Positions 1-7,239 of a stretch of 64,000 bases of DNA are shown piece after piece. The stretch is from Planotetraspora thailandica. GTDB lineage: Bacteria > Actinomycetota > Actinomycetes > Streptosporangiales > Streptosporangiaceae. Position numbers and translations under genes: made by a program. Positions within the stretch are counted from its first letter, which is position 1. Each line of letters begins with the position of its first letter. The notes below the pieces were generated by a model. The model did no database searches, had not been told where the DNA came from, and was given only the letters and a program-made list of their open reading frames with translations. The stretch covers positions 78,781 to 142,780 of the forward strand of contig NZ_BOOR01000043.1 in the NCBI RefSeq assembly GCF_016863335.1. The letters are read 5' to 3'.

Positions 1-138
1 CCTCGCCTCTACGCCCCTTGGAGCGGGGCTCCGTTCAGGCTGGGAAGCGGCCCAAGACAGGTCGATGCGTCACGAGACCTCGCAGGTCTCTCCACCTCTC
101 AGCCCGGGGCGCGGAGCTCATCGCGACGGGCCGCGCGG

Positions 139-450
139 TTAGCCGATGACGACGTCGTTGCCGCGCGCGTTGCGGTCCAGGCGGACGTGGTTGAACGTGC
201 GGTGGTTGCTGTTGTGAATGCGCATGCGGTTGTGGCCGCAGCGGAAGAAGCCGCGGTGGCAGCCGCCGCCGCAGCGGTTGCCGCCCCGCCAGAAGCCGCC
301 GCCGCCGCAGCCGCCGCCGCCCCAGCTGGCGATCGTGGCAGTGCTCGCGCTCGCGGTCGTGGTGGTGGTGGCAGCGCCGAGCGCGACGGCCCCACCGGTC
401 AGCGCCGTGCTGATCGCGAGCCCTGCGATGATGTTCTTGTACTTGGGCAT
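139..450 (-). CDS. Small secreted Gly/Cys-rich protein (paralogue A of five)
   Basis: This 103-residue protein has an N-terminal export signal (Lys-rich n-region, hydrophobic core with LTGGAVALG, then an Ala/Thr stretch with ASA-type cleavage sites near residue 35). The mature part is unusual: GGGGCGGGG followed by Arg/His/Asn-rich sequence with five Cys. The leader matches four neighbouring genes at 1140, 2044, 2625 and 3351, so they form one tandem family. It lacks the HLLRDFTL core that three siblings carry. The ATG start is preceded by AAGGGGG at a good distance. It is probably exported, possibly to the cell wall. I do not recognise the family and assign no function; the His/Cys content would fit metal binding, but that is only a guess. 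Confidence 0.8.
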   Translation of the reverse strand: MPKYKNIIAGLAISTALTGGAVALGAATTTTTASASTATIASWGGGGCGGGGFWRGGNRCGGGCHRGFFRCGHNRMRIHNSNHRTFNHVRLDRNARGNDVVIG

Positions 451-481
451 TGCGTGTCCCCCTTGAAAGGATCGATTGCCC

Positions 482-525
482 TTATCGGCGACGCTTCCTC
501 GAATGAAGAGAAATGTCGCTGATAA
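482..525 (-). promoter_or_regulatory. Inverted repeat in the leader of paralogue A
   Basis: TTATCGGCGAC (482-492) and GTCGCTGATAA (515-525) are inverted copies with one mismatch around a 22-nt loop. The proximal arm lies 32 nt upstream of the ATG and is followed by a block shared with paralogue B (GGGCAATCGATCC, then the ribosome binding site). It could be an operator or an RNA hairpin in the 5' leader. Confidence 0.6.
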
Positions 526-578
526 CCCCTAATGGGCCATCTTTCGTGCGATGGGTTAATTGCCGGGAAGGTTGGGCT

Positions 579-670
579 ACAAACGGCGGATTGGCGCTTT
601 TGATTGCTTATTGTCTCTTTATGGACCAGCATAGACCATTAATGACGCCTTTGTCATGAAATGTCCGATT
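579..670 (-). promoter_or_regulatory. Distal upstream module of paralogue A
   Basis: Read on the plus strand, this stretch runs from ACAAAC to ATGTCCGATT, with GCTTTT between. The same ordered landmarks occur upstream of paralogue B (1516-1606) and paralogue E (3853-3953). It lies about 130-220 bp upstream of the ATG and probably contains the promoter and activator site. On the minus strand it carries ATAAAGAGACAATAAGC, nearly repeated upstream of paralogue E. Confidence 0.5.
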
Positions 671-968
671 CAGCGGGCGGCGGGTCACGTGTGCAGACGC
701 CTCCGGTCGGCCCAGCTCCTCCGCCATGTGCAGGCCGTTTTCCGCAGCCATCTCACAAGGGCCATCTCGCCGGCCAGGTCTCTTCTCGGCCGGCTCCTCC
801 CGGGCCGCCTGTGACCGTTACCGCTTCCACGGCCCCCGCTTCTGCTGATGCGCCGTCTTCGGTCCGGGCTCTCCGTGCGGCATGGCCCGCATTGTCCGGG
901 GCGTCCTCTGTACGGCGTGAGCAGGCTGGAGGCTGTTCTGTGTATGGACGAGCATGTGGACGTGAAAG

Positions 969-1008
969 GGCGAGAGCCCCGGCGGATCGTCCCGCCGGAG
1001 CTCTCGCC
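969..1008 (-). terminator. Strong hairpin downstream of paralogue B
   Basis: A 16-bp stem with one internal mismatch (969-985 with 992-1008, loop of 6 nt) lies 130 nt beyond the stop of the gene at 1140. No clear U-tract follows, so it may act as a U-less terminator or as an mRNA 3'-end stabiliser. Confidence 0.55.
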
Positions 1009-1139
1009 TGTATGCATGGATCGAGCCTGGATATTCGCTTGAGAACCACTCCAACAGACGGCGAGCCTCAGATTCCGGCGGAAGCGGGCCTGCCGGTCAT
1101 CGGCTTATCCGTCGCCGAGGCTCGTCCTGGAACGCTCGG

Positions 1140-1388
1140 TCAGCGGTCCCAGTGGTTGCGCTCGTCGTGGAAGCGGTGGCACTTCTTGTCGAACTCGTTG
1201 AAGTTGACGAAGGCCTTACCGGCGCCGACGGTGAGGTTGGTGAAGTCCTCGTTGAAGAACTCGTTCTTGTTGCGGTCCATGTCCCAGGGACCGCTGGCGC
1301 TCGCGGACGTAGCGCCGAGGGTGATGGCGCCACCGACAAGGGCGGTGCTGACAGCGAGGCCGGCCATGACGTTCTTGAACGTGGGCAT
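1140..1388 (-). CDS. Small secreted protein (paralogue B)
   Basis: This 82-residue protein has the same signal peptide as its neighbours (MPTFKNVMAGLAVSTALVGG start, ending in SASASG). The mature part differs: no Gly/Cys block, but an Asn/Phe/Asp-rich stretch (NEFFNEDFTNL, FVNFNEFDKK), one Cys and a His-rich tail. Its upstream region is nearly the same as that of paralogue A, including the sequence GGGCAATCGATCC before the AAGGGGG ribosome binding site. The family may therefore share control while the mature region has diverged. Function unknown; the prediction as an exported protein is firm. Confidence 0.78.
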   Translation of the reverse strand: MPTFKNVMAGLAVSTALVGGAITLGATSASASGPWDMDRNKNEFFNEDFTNLTVGAGKAFVNFNEFDKKCHRFHDERNHWDR

Positions 1389-1419
1389 TGGGTGTCCCCC
1401 TTGAAAGGATCGATTGCCC

Positions 1420-1462
1420 TTATTTGCGACAATTTCCGAGATAGAGATAATGTCGCCGATAA
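1420..1462 (-). promoter_or_regulatory. Inverted repeat in the leader of paralogue B
   Basis: TTATTTGCGAC (1420-1430) and GTCGCCGATAA (1452-1462) form an imperfect inverted repeat around a 21-nt loop, again exactly 32 nt upstream of the ATG. The arms are homologous to those of paralogue A. Confidence 0.58.
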
Positions 1463-1515
1463 CCCCCGAAGTGGCTATCTTCCTGCGCTGTCTTGATTTC
1501 CAGTGATCTCGCCGT

Positions 1516-1606
1516 ACAAACGATGATCTGATGCTTTTAAGTGGTTATTAGGTCTATATAGACGGCCTCATACAAATAATGACAGTTTTGTCCTGTATGT
1601 CCGATT
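1516..1606 (-). promoter_or_regulatory. Distal upstream module of paralogue B
   Basis: ACAAACGATGATCTGATGC, then TTTTAAG, and finally ATGTCCGATT at 1597-1606 on the plus strand match the modules at 579-670 and 3853-3953. On the minus strand it includes GACAAAACTGTCATTA, similar to the same place upstream of paralogue A (GACAAAGGCGTCATTA). Confidence 0.5.
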
Positions 1607-1832
1607 CTGGATCAGCATTCCGGGGGCCGTGTCGTCCGCGGGTGCTCCGTCGCATCGGGGCTCATGACGCTGGCTGGATGACGCCTCGCTTCCAGGACGG
1701 ATCGGTTGCGCGGATAGGCCGCAAGGGGCTCGGGGCGGGCACGCGCAGCCGCTCGAACGGTCGCGTGGGGTGCGGGACACGAGCTGGACGGCGGCAAGGG
1801 GTGGGGCGCCGGGTAACGCCGGGGAAATGGTG

Positions 1833-1864
1833 GAGGGCTCCGCGGCCGATGCCGCGGAGCCCTC
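1833..1864 (-). terminator. Perfect 14-bp hairpin downstream of paralogue C
   Basis: GAGGGCTCCGCGGC (1833-1846) and GCCGCGGAGCCCTC (1851-1864) form a perfect stem with a 4-nt loop, 180 nt past the stop of the gene at 2044. There is no U-tract. The rest of 1607-2043 holds no gene that I can support. Confidence 0.6.
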
Positions 1865-2043
1865 GCTATGTATCGGAAATAGACGGCGCGTTCCTGAGCG
1901 GTCCGATGCGGCTCAGGAGGCGATGCGGATGAAGGCATCTGGTTTGCGGTTCCAGATCCATGCGGTCACGACCGGCCGTGGCGGCCGCCGTGGCCCCTCC
2001 TTGTGGTGTTTCTGTGTCTTACGTGCCTCTTTGTGCGTCTGTG

Positions 2044-2472
2044 CTACTCGGCGATGTCGTAGTCGTAGTCGTAGTGCGCCGACTTCGTGACCGTCTTGGT
2101 TACGGTGACGACCGGCTGGGCCTTTGCCTTGGACTCGGACTCGGACTCGTTGTCCTGCTTCTGCTGCGGGAACGACTGGTTGTCGGACTTCTGGAAAGGC
2201 GTGATGAGCAGCGTGAAGTCACGCAGCAGGTGCTGGCGCTGGAACTGGTGCTCCCGCGCGTGCTGCCGCTCGTGAATCCTGTTCCAGTTACGGTTGTGGT
2301 TGCGGTGGCCGCGGCCCCAGCCGCCGCCGCCGCAGCCGCCGCCGCCGCAGCCCCCCATGATGGTGGTGGCGCCCGCGGACGTGCTGGTCACCGCGGTGCC
2401 GAGGGCGACGGCCCCACCGGTCAGCGCGGTGCTGATGGCGAGGATTCCCACGAGGTTGTTGAGCTTGGACAC
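2044..2472 (-). CDS. Small secreted Gly/Cys/His-rich protein (paralogue C)
   Basis: I start this protein at a GTG (2472) with AGGGGG seven bases upstream. The reading frame stays open further upstream, but that part lacks a ribosome binding site and looks non-coding. The 142-residue product has the shared signal peptide, then GGCGGGGCGGGG, an Arg/His/Asn stretch (RGHRNHNRNWNR), a His/Gln segment, the family core RQHLLRDFTLLITPFQKSDN, an acidic Ser/Glu stretch (NESESESKAKA) and a Tyr/Asp tail (HYDYDYD). Siblings D and E share the core and the acidic tail. I do not recognise the family. The mosaic of Gly/Cys, His/Asn and acidic blocks suggests an extracellular low-complexity protein. Confidence 0.8.
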   Translation of the reverse strand: MSKLNNLVGILAISTALTGGAVALGTAVTSTSAGATTIMGGCGGGGCGGGGWGRGHRNHNRNWNRIHERQHAREHQFQRQHLLRDFTLLITPFQKSDNQSFPQQKQDNESESESKAKAQPVVTVTKTVTKSAHYDYDYDIAE

Positions 2473-2545
2473 TTTCGTTCCCCCTGTAACAGTGCTTGTT
2501 TCGGTGCGCAGGCGTCGTGGCGGCCGGCGCGAGAATCGTTTTGGC

Positions 2546-2600
2546 CGTGCCCGTGCTCGGTGATCAGGCTTCAGGACCCCGACCCGCGAGCACGGGCACG
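2546..2600 (-). promoter_or_regulatory. Inverted repeat between paralogues C and D
   Basis: CGTGCCCGTGCTCG (2546-2559) and CGAGCACGGGCACG (2587-2600) are a perfect 14-bp inverted repeat around 27 nt. It lies 74 nt upstream of paralogue C and 25 nt past the stop of paralogue D. It may be the leader hairpin of C, the terminator of D, or both. Confidence 0.6.
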
Positions 2601-2624
2601 TGCGGTCCGTTCGCGGCCCGCGGA

Positions 2625-3026
2625 TCACTCGGAGTAGTAGGACTTGTCCTTCGACTGGGAGTCGGAGTCGGAGTCGGTGTCCTGCCTCTGCCACGGGCTC
2701 GTCTCGTTGTCGGACTTCTGGAACGGCGTCACGACGAGCGTGAAGTCGCGCAGCAGGTGCTGGCGCTGGAACTCGAACTGACGCTCGTGCTGACGCTGAC
2801 GGCTGTGGTTCCAGTTGTGGTTGCGGTTGTGGTTACGCCCCTCACGGAAGCACACCTGCTTGTGGCAGACGGGCCGCGAGACCACGGCGCGAGGAGCCGG
2901 GGCCGGAGCGGGCACGCCGCCCATGACGACGGACGCGCTCGCGGCGCTCGCGCCGATGACGAGGGCGCCACCGGTCAGCGCAGCGCTGGCGGCGAGAACG
3001 CCCATGACGTTGCTGAGCTTGAACAT
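2625..3026 (-). CDS. Small secreted His/Asn-rich protein (paralogue D)
   Basis: This 133-residue protein has the shared signal peptide (MFKLSNVMGVLAASAALTGG). In place of the Gly/Cys block it has a Pro/Ala stretch (VPAPAPAPRAVV) and two Cys (CHKQVC). Then come NHNRNHNWNHSRQ, the family core RQHLLRDFTLVVTPFQKSDN, an acidic Asp/Ser repeat (DTDSDSDSQSKD) and a Tyr-containing end (KSYYSE). The core is nearly identical to that of paralogues C and E, so selection on it is likely even though the flanks vary. Function unknown; it is predicted to be exported. Confidence 0.8.
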   Translation of the reverse strand: MFKLSNVMGVLAASAALTGGALVIGASAASASVVMGGVPAPAPAPRAVVSRPVCHKQVCFREGRNHNRNHNWNHSRQRQHERQFEFQRQHLLRDFTLVVTPFQKSDNETSPWQRQDTDSDSDSQSKDKSYYSE

Positions 3027-3060
3027 TTTACTTTTCCCCTTGATAAATATGTTTGCCGCA

Positions 3061-3100
3061 CACGCGAAGTCCCGTTACGTCGTTGTCGGGATTTCGCGTG
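3061..3100 (-). promoter_or_regulatory. Inverted repeat in the leader of paralogue D
   Basis: CACGCGAAGTCCCG (3061-3074) and CGGGATTTCGCGTG (3087-3100) pair at 13 of 14 positions around a 12-nt loop. The proximal arm is 35 nt upstream of the ATG, close to the spacing in paralogues A and B, but the sequence is unrelated. The rest of the gap up to 3350 shows no gene that I can support. Confidence 0.6.
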
Positions 3101-3350
3101 GCAGAAAGCAGGAACGTTGGCTGTGCGGGCGCCGGAAGACCGATGGGTTTCCTGCGAATGAAGGAGAAGACCCCGGCTGGGTTCCGTGCGATGGTGGCCG
3201 GAATGGCTCCCGGTCATATGCCGGTGATGTGCCCGCGCTCGCCGGAGCGCCATTTCCAAGCGGAATTCGCGATGCCGGCGGGCACGGGCGGGCGTCTCAC
3301 CCTGTGGTCACCGCCTGCGCGGCACGGAGACTAGGCGGCCGCACGGTTGG

Positions 3351-3725
3351 TCACTCAGTTGTGCCGTAGTACGGGTGGGACTTCGACTCCGAGTCCGACT
3401 CCGACTCGTTGTCCTGCCTCTGCCACGGGGTGGCCTGGTTGTCGCTCTTCTGGAACGGCGTCACGACCAGGGTGAAGTCGCGCAGCAGGTGCTGACGCTG
3501 GTGCTGGTGCTGACGCTCGTGCTGCCACTGGTGGTTGCGGTTCCAGTTGCGGTTGTGGTTCCGGTGGCCCCGGCCGAAGCCGCCGCCGCAGCCGCCGCCG
3601 CCGCAGCCGCCCATGACGACGGCGGCGTTCGCGGAGGTGCTCACAGCGGTGCCGAGAGCGACGGCCCCGCCGGTCAGCGCGGTGCTGATGGCGAGAACCC
3701 CGACGAGGCTCTTGAAGTTGGGCAT
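3351..3725 (-). CDS. Small secreted Gly/Cys/His-rich protein (paralogue E)
   Basis: This 124-residue protein has the shared signal peptide (MPNFKSLVGVLAISTALTGG), then MGGCGGGGCGGGFGRG, a His/Asn/Arg segment (HRNHNRNWNRNHQWQ), a His/Gln segment, the core RQHLLRDFTLVVTPFQKSDN, an acidic Ser/Glu/Asp repeat and a Tyr-containing C-terminus. It is closest to paralogue C across its length. The upstream DNA matches paralogues A and B in its distal module. It is the first of the five in transcription order, and the spacing (each has its own leader) argues for five separate transcription units. Confidence 0.82.
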   Translation of the reverse strand: MPNFKSLVGVLAISTALTGGAVALGTAVSTSANAAVVMGGCGGGGCGGGFGRGHRNHNRNWNRNHQWQHERQHQHQRQHLLRDFTLVVTPFQKSDNQATPWQRQDNESESDSESKSHPYYGTTE

Positions 3726-3766
3726 TTCGTTTCCCCCTTGAAAGGACTTTTGCCCTCTGCTCTGAC

Positions 3767-3788
3767 TTTTCCCATTTGACTGGGAAAA
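3767..3788 (-). promoter_or_regulatory. Inverted repeat in the leader of paralogue E
   Basis: TTTTCCCA (3767-3774) and TGGGAAAA (3781-3788) form a perfect 8-bp stem with a 6-nt loop, 42 nt upstream of the ATG. The sequence is unrelated to the hairpins of the other paralogues, but the position is similar. Confidence 0.6.
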
Positions 3789-3852
3789 TGTGCATCTGGC
3801 GACCCTTAGTAGGTCATCCCTGCATTGTCTTGTTTTCCTTGGCGGCTGAGCG

Positions 3853-3953
3853 ACAAACAGCGATCGGCGGCTTTTGCCATCCGCTTATCTCTTTATTGAC
3901 GACGTTGAGCCAATAGCGCTGAGTTTGCTGTTAAATGTGATTTATGTCCGATT
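3853..3953 (-). promoter_or_regulatory. Distal upstream module of paralogue E
   Basis: ACAAACAGCGATCGGCGGC, TTTTG and finally ATGTCCGATT on the plus strand repeat the modules upstream of paralogues A and B. It probably carries the promoter. The minus strand has AATAAAGAGATAAGC, close to ATAAAGAGACAATAAGC upstream of paralogue A. Confidence 0.5.
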
Positions 3954-4068
3954 TGAAATGTCCAATTATGAGCGGAATTCGCGGATATGTGAGGTGGGGT
4001 TCTCTCTCTGGCCCTGCCGTACGGCAGGCGGCTATCGTCGAAACAGAGGGCGAACAGGGGGAGGACGC

Positions 4069-4980
4069 GTGGGTGTCGTACCGATTCCGTCGTGGCCGGG
4101 GGAACTCGTCGAGATGGGGAAGACGCGAGTCCACGTGAGGTCCACGCCAGAGGGGCCGCCGGAGAGCGCCGTGTTCGTGCACGGCCTGGCCGGATCGGCC
4201 ACCAACTGGACCGACCTGATGGGCGAGCTCGCCGGTGAGGTCAGGGGTTACGCCGTCGACCTGCCGGGCGCCGGGTATTCACCGGAGCCTGCGGATGGCG
4301 ACTATTCGGTGGACGGCCACGCGGGCGTGGTCGCGCGGCTGATCGAGCAGGTGGGAGGCCCTGTCCACTTGTTCGGCAACTCCATGGGAGGGGCCGTCTC
4401 CGTCCGGGTGGCAGCGACCCGGCCCGATCTGGTCAAGTCGCTGACGCTGGTGTCCCCGGCGCTGCCCGACCTGCTGCCCCGGTTCGGCCCCGCCCGCGTG
4501 GTGGTGTCGGCCGCACCCCGCCTGGGCGAGCTGGCCGTGCGGCGGCTCAGCGCCATCCCGCCGGAGAGGCGGATGCGGGCCACGCTCAGCTGGTGCTATG
4601 CCGACCAGAACAACATCCACCCGCAGCGCCTGCGCGAGGCCATTGAGGAGTTGCGCCGCCGCGACGGCGTTCCGTACGCGGCGGCGGCGATGGTGGGCTG
4701 CGCCCGGGCGATCGTGAACGAGTACTTCCGCACCGGGCCCGCCAACCTGTGGCAGCAGGCCGCGCAGATCATCGCGCCCACGCTCGTCATCTACGGCCTG
4801 CGCGACAGGCTCGTCGACGCGCGGATGGCCCGCAGAGCCGGCCGCATCTTTCCCAATGTGCGGGTCGTCACAATTCGCGGCGCGGCCCACGTCGCCCAGA
4901 TGGAATTTCCCGGCGTCGTCGCCAGGGAGGCGCGTCGGCTCATCGTCGAGGCATTGAGGCCCGCCGCGCGAACAGCGTGA
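4069..4980 (+). CDS. Alpha/beta-fold hydrolase
   Basis: The 303-residue product is a single-domain alpha/beta hydrolase. HGLAG (38-42) is the oxyanion loop, GNSMG holds the nucleophile Ser105, Asp246 in GLRDRL fits the acid, and His274 in GAAHVAQ completes the triad. There is no signal peptide, so it should be cytosolic. The substrate cannot be read from the sequence. I chose the GTG at 4069 because AGGGGGAGG precedes it; upstream sequence in the same frame has no ribosome binding site. It lies 100 bp before moeZ. In M. tuberculosis the same neighbourhood carries lipV, also an alpha/beta hydrolase, so this may be its counterpart. Confidence 0.85.
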   Translation: MGVVPIPSWPGELVEMGKTRVHVRSTPEGPPESAVFVHGLAGSATNWTDLMGELAGEVRGYAVDLPGAGYSPEPADGDYSVDGHAGVVARLIEQVGGPVHLFGNSMGGAVSVRVAATRPDLVKSLTLVSPALPDLLPRFGPARVVVSAAPRLGELAVRRLSAIPPERRMRATLSWCYADQNNIHPQRLREAIEELRRRDGVPYAAAAMVGCARAIVNEYFRTGPANLWQQAAQIIAPTLVIYGLRDRLVDARMARRAGRIFPNVRVVTIRGAAHVAQMEFPGVVAREARRLIVEALRPAARTA

Positions 4981-5079
4981 TTGGGGAATGCGGGGACACC
5001 CCGGTTAAGTTGTGAGAAGGGCTTGTGATGGGCCCATGGAGCCGATGGCGACCATTGGCGCGAAAACGGGAGTGGAACT

Positions 5080-6258
5080 GTGTCGTTGCCACCGCTGGTA
5101 GAACCGGCAGCTGAGCTGTCGGTCGACGAGGTGCGCCGCTACTCACGCCACCTGATCATCCCTGACGTGGGCATGGCAGGGCAGAAGCGGCTCAAGAACG
5201 CCAAGGTGCTGTGTGTGGGCGCGGGTGGCCTCGGCTCTCCTGCCCTGCTTTACCTCGCCGCGGCCGGGGTCGGCACCCTCGGCATCGTCGATTTCGACAT
5301 CGTGGACGAGTCGAACCTGCAGCGCCAGATCATCCATGGCCAGTCCGACGTGGGCCGCCTCAAGGCGGAGTCGGCGGCGGCCAGCGTCCGGGAGGTCAAC
5401 CCGAACGTCAACGTGGTGATCCACAACGTTGCCCTCACCAACGACAACGTGATGGACATCTTCTCGGGCTACGACCTGATCGTGGACGGGACCGACAACT
5501 TCGCGACCCGTTACATGGTCAACGACGCGGCGGTGCTGCTCGGCAAGCCGTATGTCTGGGGTTCCATCTACCGCTTCGACGGCCAGGCGAGCGTGTTCTG
5601 GGCCGAGCACGGCCCCTGCTACCGCTGCCTCTACCCGGAGCCCCCGCCCCCCGGCATGGTGCCCAGCTGCGCCGAGGGCGGCGTTCTCGGCGTCCTGTGC
5701 GCCTCGATCGGCTCCATCCAGGTCAACGAGGCCATCAAGCTCATCACCGGCATCGGCGAGCCCCTCGTCGGCCGCCTGATGATCTATGACGCGCTCGAGA
5801 TGAAGTACCGCGACGTCAAGGTCCGCAAGGACCCCGAGTGCCCGCTGTGCGGCAAGAACCCCTCGATCACCGAGCTCATCGACTACGAGGCGTTCTGCGG
5901 CACCATCTCCGACGAGGCCCAGCAGGCCGCGGCCGGGTCGACCATCACGGCGGCCGAGCTCAGGGACATGCAGGAGCGGGGCGACAACATCTACCTGATC
6001 GACGTCAGGGAGCAGAACGAGTACGAGATCGTCAACATCCCCGGCGCCGTGCTGATCCCGAAGGGCGAGTTCCTGAACGGCTCCGCTCTGGAGGGGCTGC
6101 CGCAGGACAAGAAGATCGTCGTGCACTGCAAGTCCGGCGGCCGGTCGGCGGAGGTCCTCGCGGTCCTCAAGAACGCCGGCTTCTCCGACGCCGTCCACGT
6201 CGGCGGAGGCGTGCTGAGCTGGATCAAGACCGTGGATCCGAGCCTGCCCACCTACTGA
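5080..6258 (+). CDS. moeZ: Adenylyltransferase/sulfurtransferase MoeZ
   Basis: The 392-residue protein joins an E1-like adenylyltransferase (MoeB/ThiF fold) to a C-terminal rhodanese domain. GAGGLG at 47-52 binds ATP; CYRC and CPLC are the paired zinc-binding cysteines; VVHCKSGGRS holds the sulfur-carrying Cys350. In actinobacteria MoeZ adenylates small sulfur-carrier proteins such as MoaD and CysO at their C-terminal Gly-Gly and then loads sulfur, supplying molybdopterin, cysteine and thiotemplate pathways. Length and domain order match the mycobacterial enzyme. The start is a GTG with GGGAG upstream. moaE lies 34 kb downstream, so molybdopterin genes are dispersed. Confidence 0.95.
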   Translation: MSLPPLVEPAAELSVDEVRRYSRHLIIPDVGMAGQKRLKNAKVLCVGAGGLGSPALLYLAAAGVGTLGIVDFDIVDESNLQRQIIHGQSDVGRLKAESAAASVREVNPNVNVVIHNVALTNDNVMDIFSGYDLIVDGTDNFATRYMVNDAAVLLGKPYVWGSIYRFDGQASVFWAEHGPCYRCLYPEPPPPGMVPSCAEGGVLGVLCASIGSIQVNEAIKLITGIGEPLVGRLMIYDALEMKYRDVKVRKDPECPLCGKNPSITELIDYEAFCGTISDEAQQAAAGSTITAAELRDMQERGDNIYLIDVREQNEYEIVNIPGAVLIPKGEFLNGSALEGLPQDKKIVVHCKSGGRSAEVLAVLKNAGFSDAVHVGGGVLSWIKTVDPSLPTY

Positions 6259-6267
6259 TCGACCGTC

Positions 6268-6309
6268 CGTACGGCCGCCGCCCTCGCCGACCGAGGCGGC
6301 GGCCGTACG
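6268..6309. terminator. Bidirectional terminator hairpin
   Basis: CGTACGGCCGCCGCC (6268-6282) and GGCGGCGGCCGTACG (6295-6309) are a perfect 15-bp stem between the convergent stops of moeZ and the regulator gene. Its location suits both directions. Confidence 0.75.
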
Positions 6310-6322
6310 CATGCCGGGATCT

Positions 6323-6742
6323 TCAGCGGGGCAGGATCGTCAGCCCGCTCGGTGCGACGATCCGCTGCAGGTTCCGCACATATTCGGCGAATGCCGTACG
6401 GCCTTGCCCGGTGAGGCTGAGCCACGTCTTGGGCCGCTTGCCCACGTATCCCTTGCGGATCCGCACGTATCCGGCCGTCTCCAGGGCGCTCGCGTGCTTG
6501 GACAGCACCGAGTCGCTGATGCCGAGCGTGTCCCTGACGAAGCCGAACTCGGCCTCTTCCGCCGCCGCCAGCGCCGACACGATCTGCAGGCGGGTCGGAG
6601 CGTGGATCACGGGGTCGAGTGTCACAGGGTCGAGCGTCACGGGGTCGCCGGCTGCGAAGCCGGAATCGGCCGCCCCCGGGCGCACGGTGACGGAATTCAC
6701 GCCGCCCGAACCGTTCTCAGGGCTTGAATGCGCGGGCCCCAT
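6323..6742 (-). CDS. Winged-helix transcriptional regulator
   Basis: The 139-residue protein has a winged-helix domain of the HTH_34/MarR-like type in its C-terminal two thirds: the recognition segment reads GISDSVLSKHASALETAGYV, followed by a basic wing (RKGYVGKRPKTW) and LTGQGRTAF. The N-terminal 45 residues are low complexity and include a duplicated VTLDP. Its ATG overlaps the stop of the upstream membrane protein (TGATG), so the two are translationally coupled. The palindromic GGAAAGT sites upstream of the pair are a natural candidate operator, which suggests autoregulation. Confidence 0.82.
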   Translation of the reverse strand: MGPAHSSPENGSGGVNSVTVRPGAADSGFAAGDPVTLDPVTLDPVIHAPTRLQIVSALAAAEEAEFGFVRDTLGISDSVLSKHASALETAGYVRIRKGYVGKRPKTWLSLTGQGRTAFAEYVRNLQRIVAPSGLTILPR

Positions 6743-7209
6743 CACGCGCCTTTCTCGATCTTTCGGGCGATCAGCCGGGAGATCCTCCGTGCCACAAGGG
6801 GCCCGGTCGCCGCGATGAAGGCCGTCATCGCGAGTGCGGCATATGTCCGAGCGTAGGAGATCCCCGCGGCGTCCAGCCGCAACGCCAGAGCGAGACAGAG
6901 GCAGAAGCAGAGCACCAGCCATCCGCCGAAGACGGCGAACCCACCGCCCGACTGGAGGCTGCGATGGGCGGTCATCCGGCGGGTTTTGACCAGCACGGCG
7001 ACCAGGGCGCCGAGTCCGGCGCACAGCACGATCCCGAGGCCCGCGCTGAGGGGGACGGGAGTGCCGGGTTCGGTGACGGCCTGCATCCCGGTCACGAACA
7101 GGGACACCCCGATCACGTACCACGTCGGAAACCACGGCTGCGCCGTCACCGCCCTGGTCTGCGTCTCGCGGATGGTCGCCAGGCTTCGTGCGGCTTCGTC
7201 AGGGTTCAT
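6742..7209 (-). CDS. Four-helix membrane protein, partner of the regulator
   Basis: I start at the ATG at 7209 (MNPDEAARSL) because GAGGAG lies six bases upstream. The 155-residue product has a cytosolic N-terminal helix with Asp/Glu/Arg, then four hydrophobic segments near residues 28-45, 55-75, 88-108 and 118-138, and a basic end (RRISRLIARKIEKGA). Small membrane proteins paired with an HTH_34-type regulator are common in actinomycetes, but their role is not established. Function unknown. It is probably co-transcribed and translationally coupled with the regulator at 6323. Confidence 0.78.
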   Translation of the reverse strand: MNPDEAARSLATIRETQTRAVTAQPWFPTWYVIGVSLFVTGMQAVTEPGTPVPLSAGLGIVLCAGLGALVAVLVKTRRMTAHRSLQSGGGFAVFGGWLVLCFCLCLALALRLDAAGISYARTYAALAMTAFIAATGPLVARRISRLIARKIEKGA

Positions 7210-7239
7210 GGGGCTCCTCACCGAGTCTCTTTCCATCTT

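Noticed and set aside
187..1500. Long Ala/Pro/Arg-rich plus-strand frames over the small secreted genes
   Set aside because: They are low-complexity antisense frames without ribosome binding sites, while the minus strand gives signal peptides and conserved cores.
2473..2694. Upstream extension of paralogue C to 216 residues
   Set aside because: The extension has no ribosome binding site, is Arg/Pro-rich and would place the signal peptide inside the protein; the GTG at 2472 has a good ribosome binding site.
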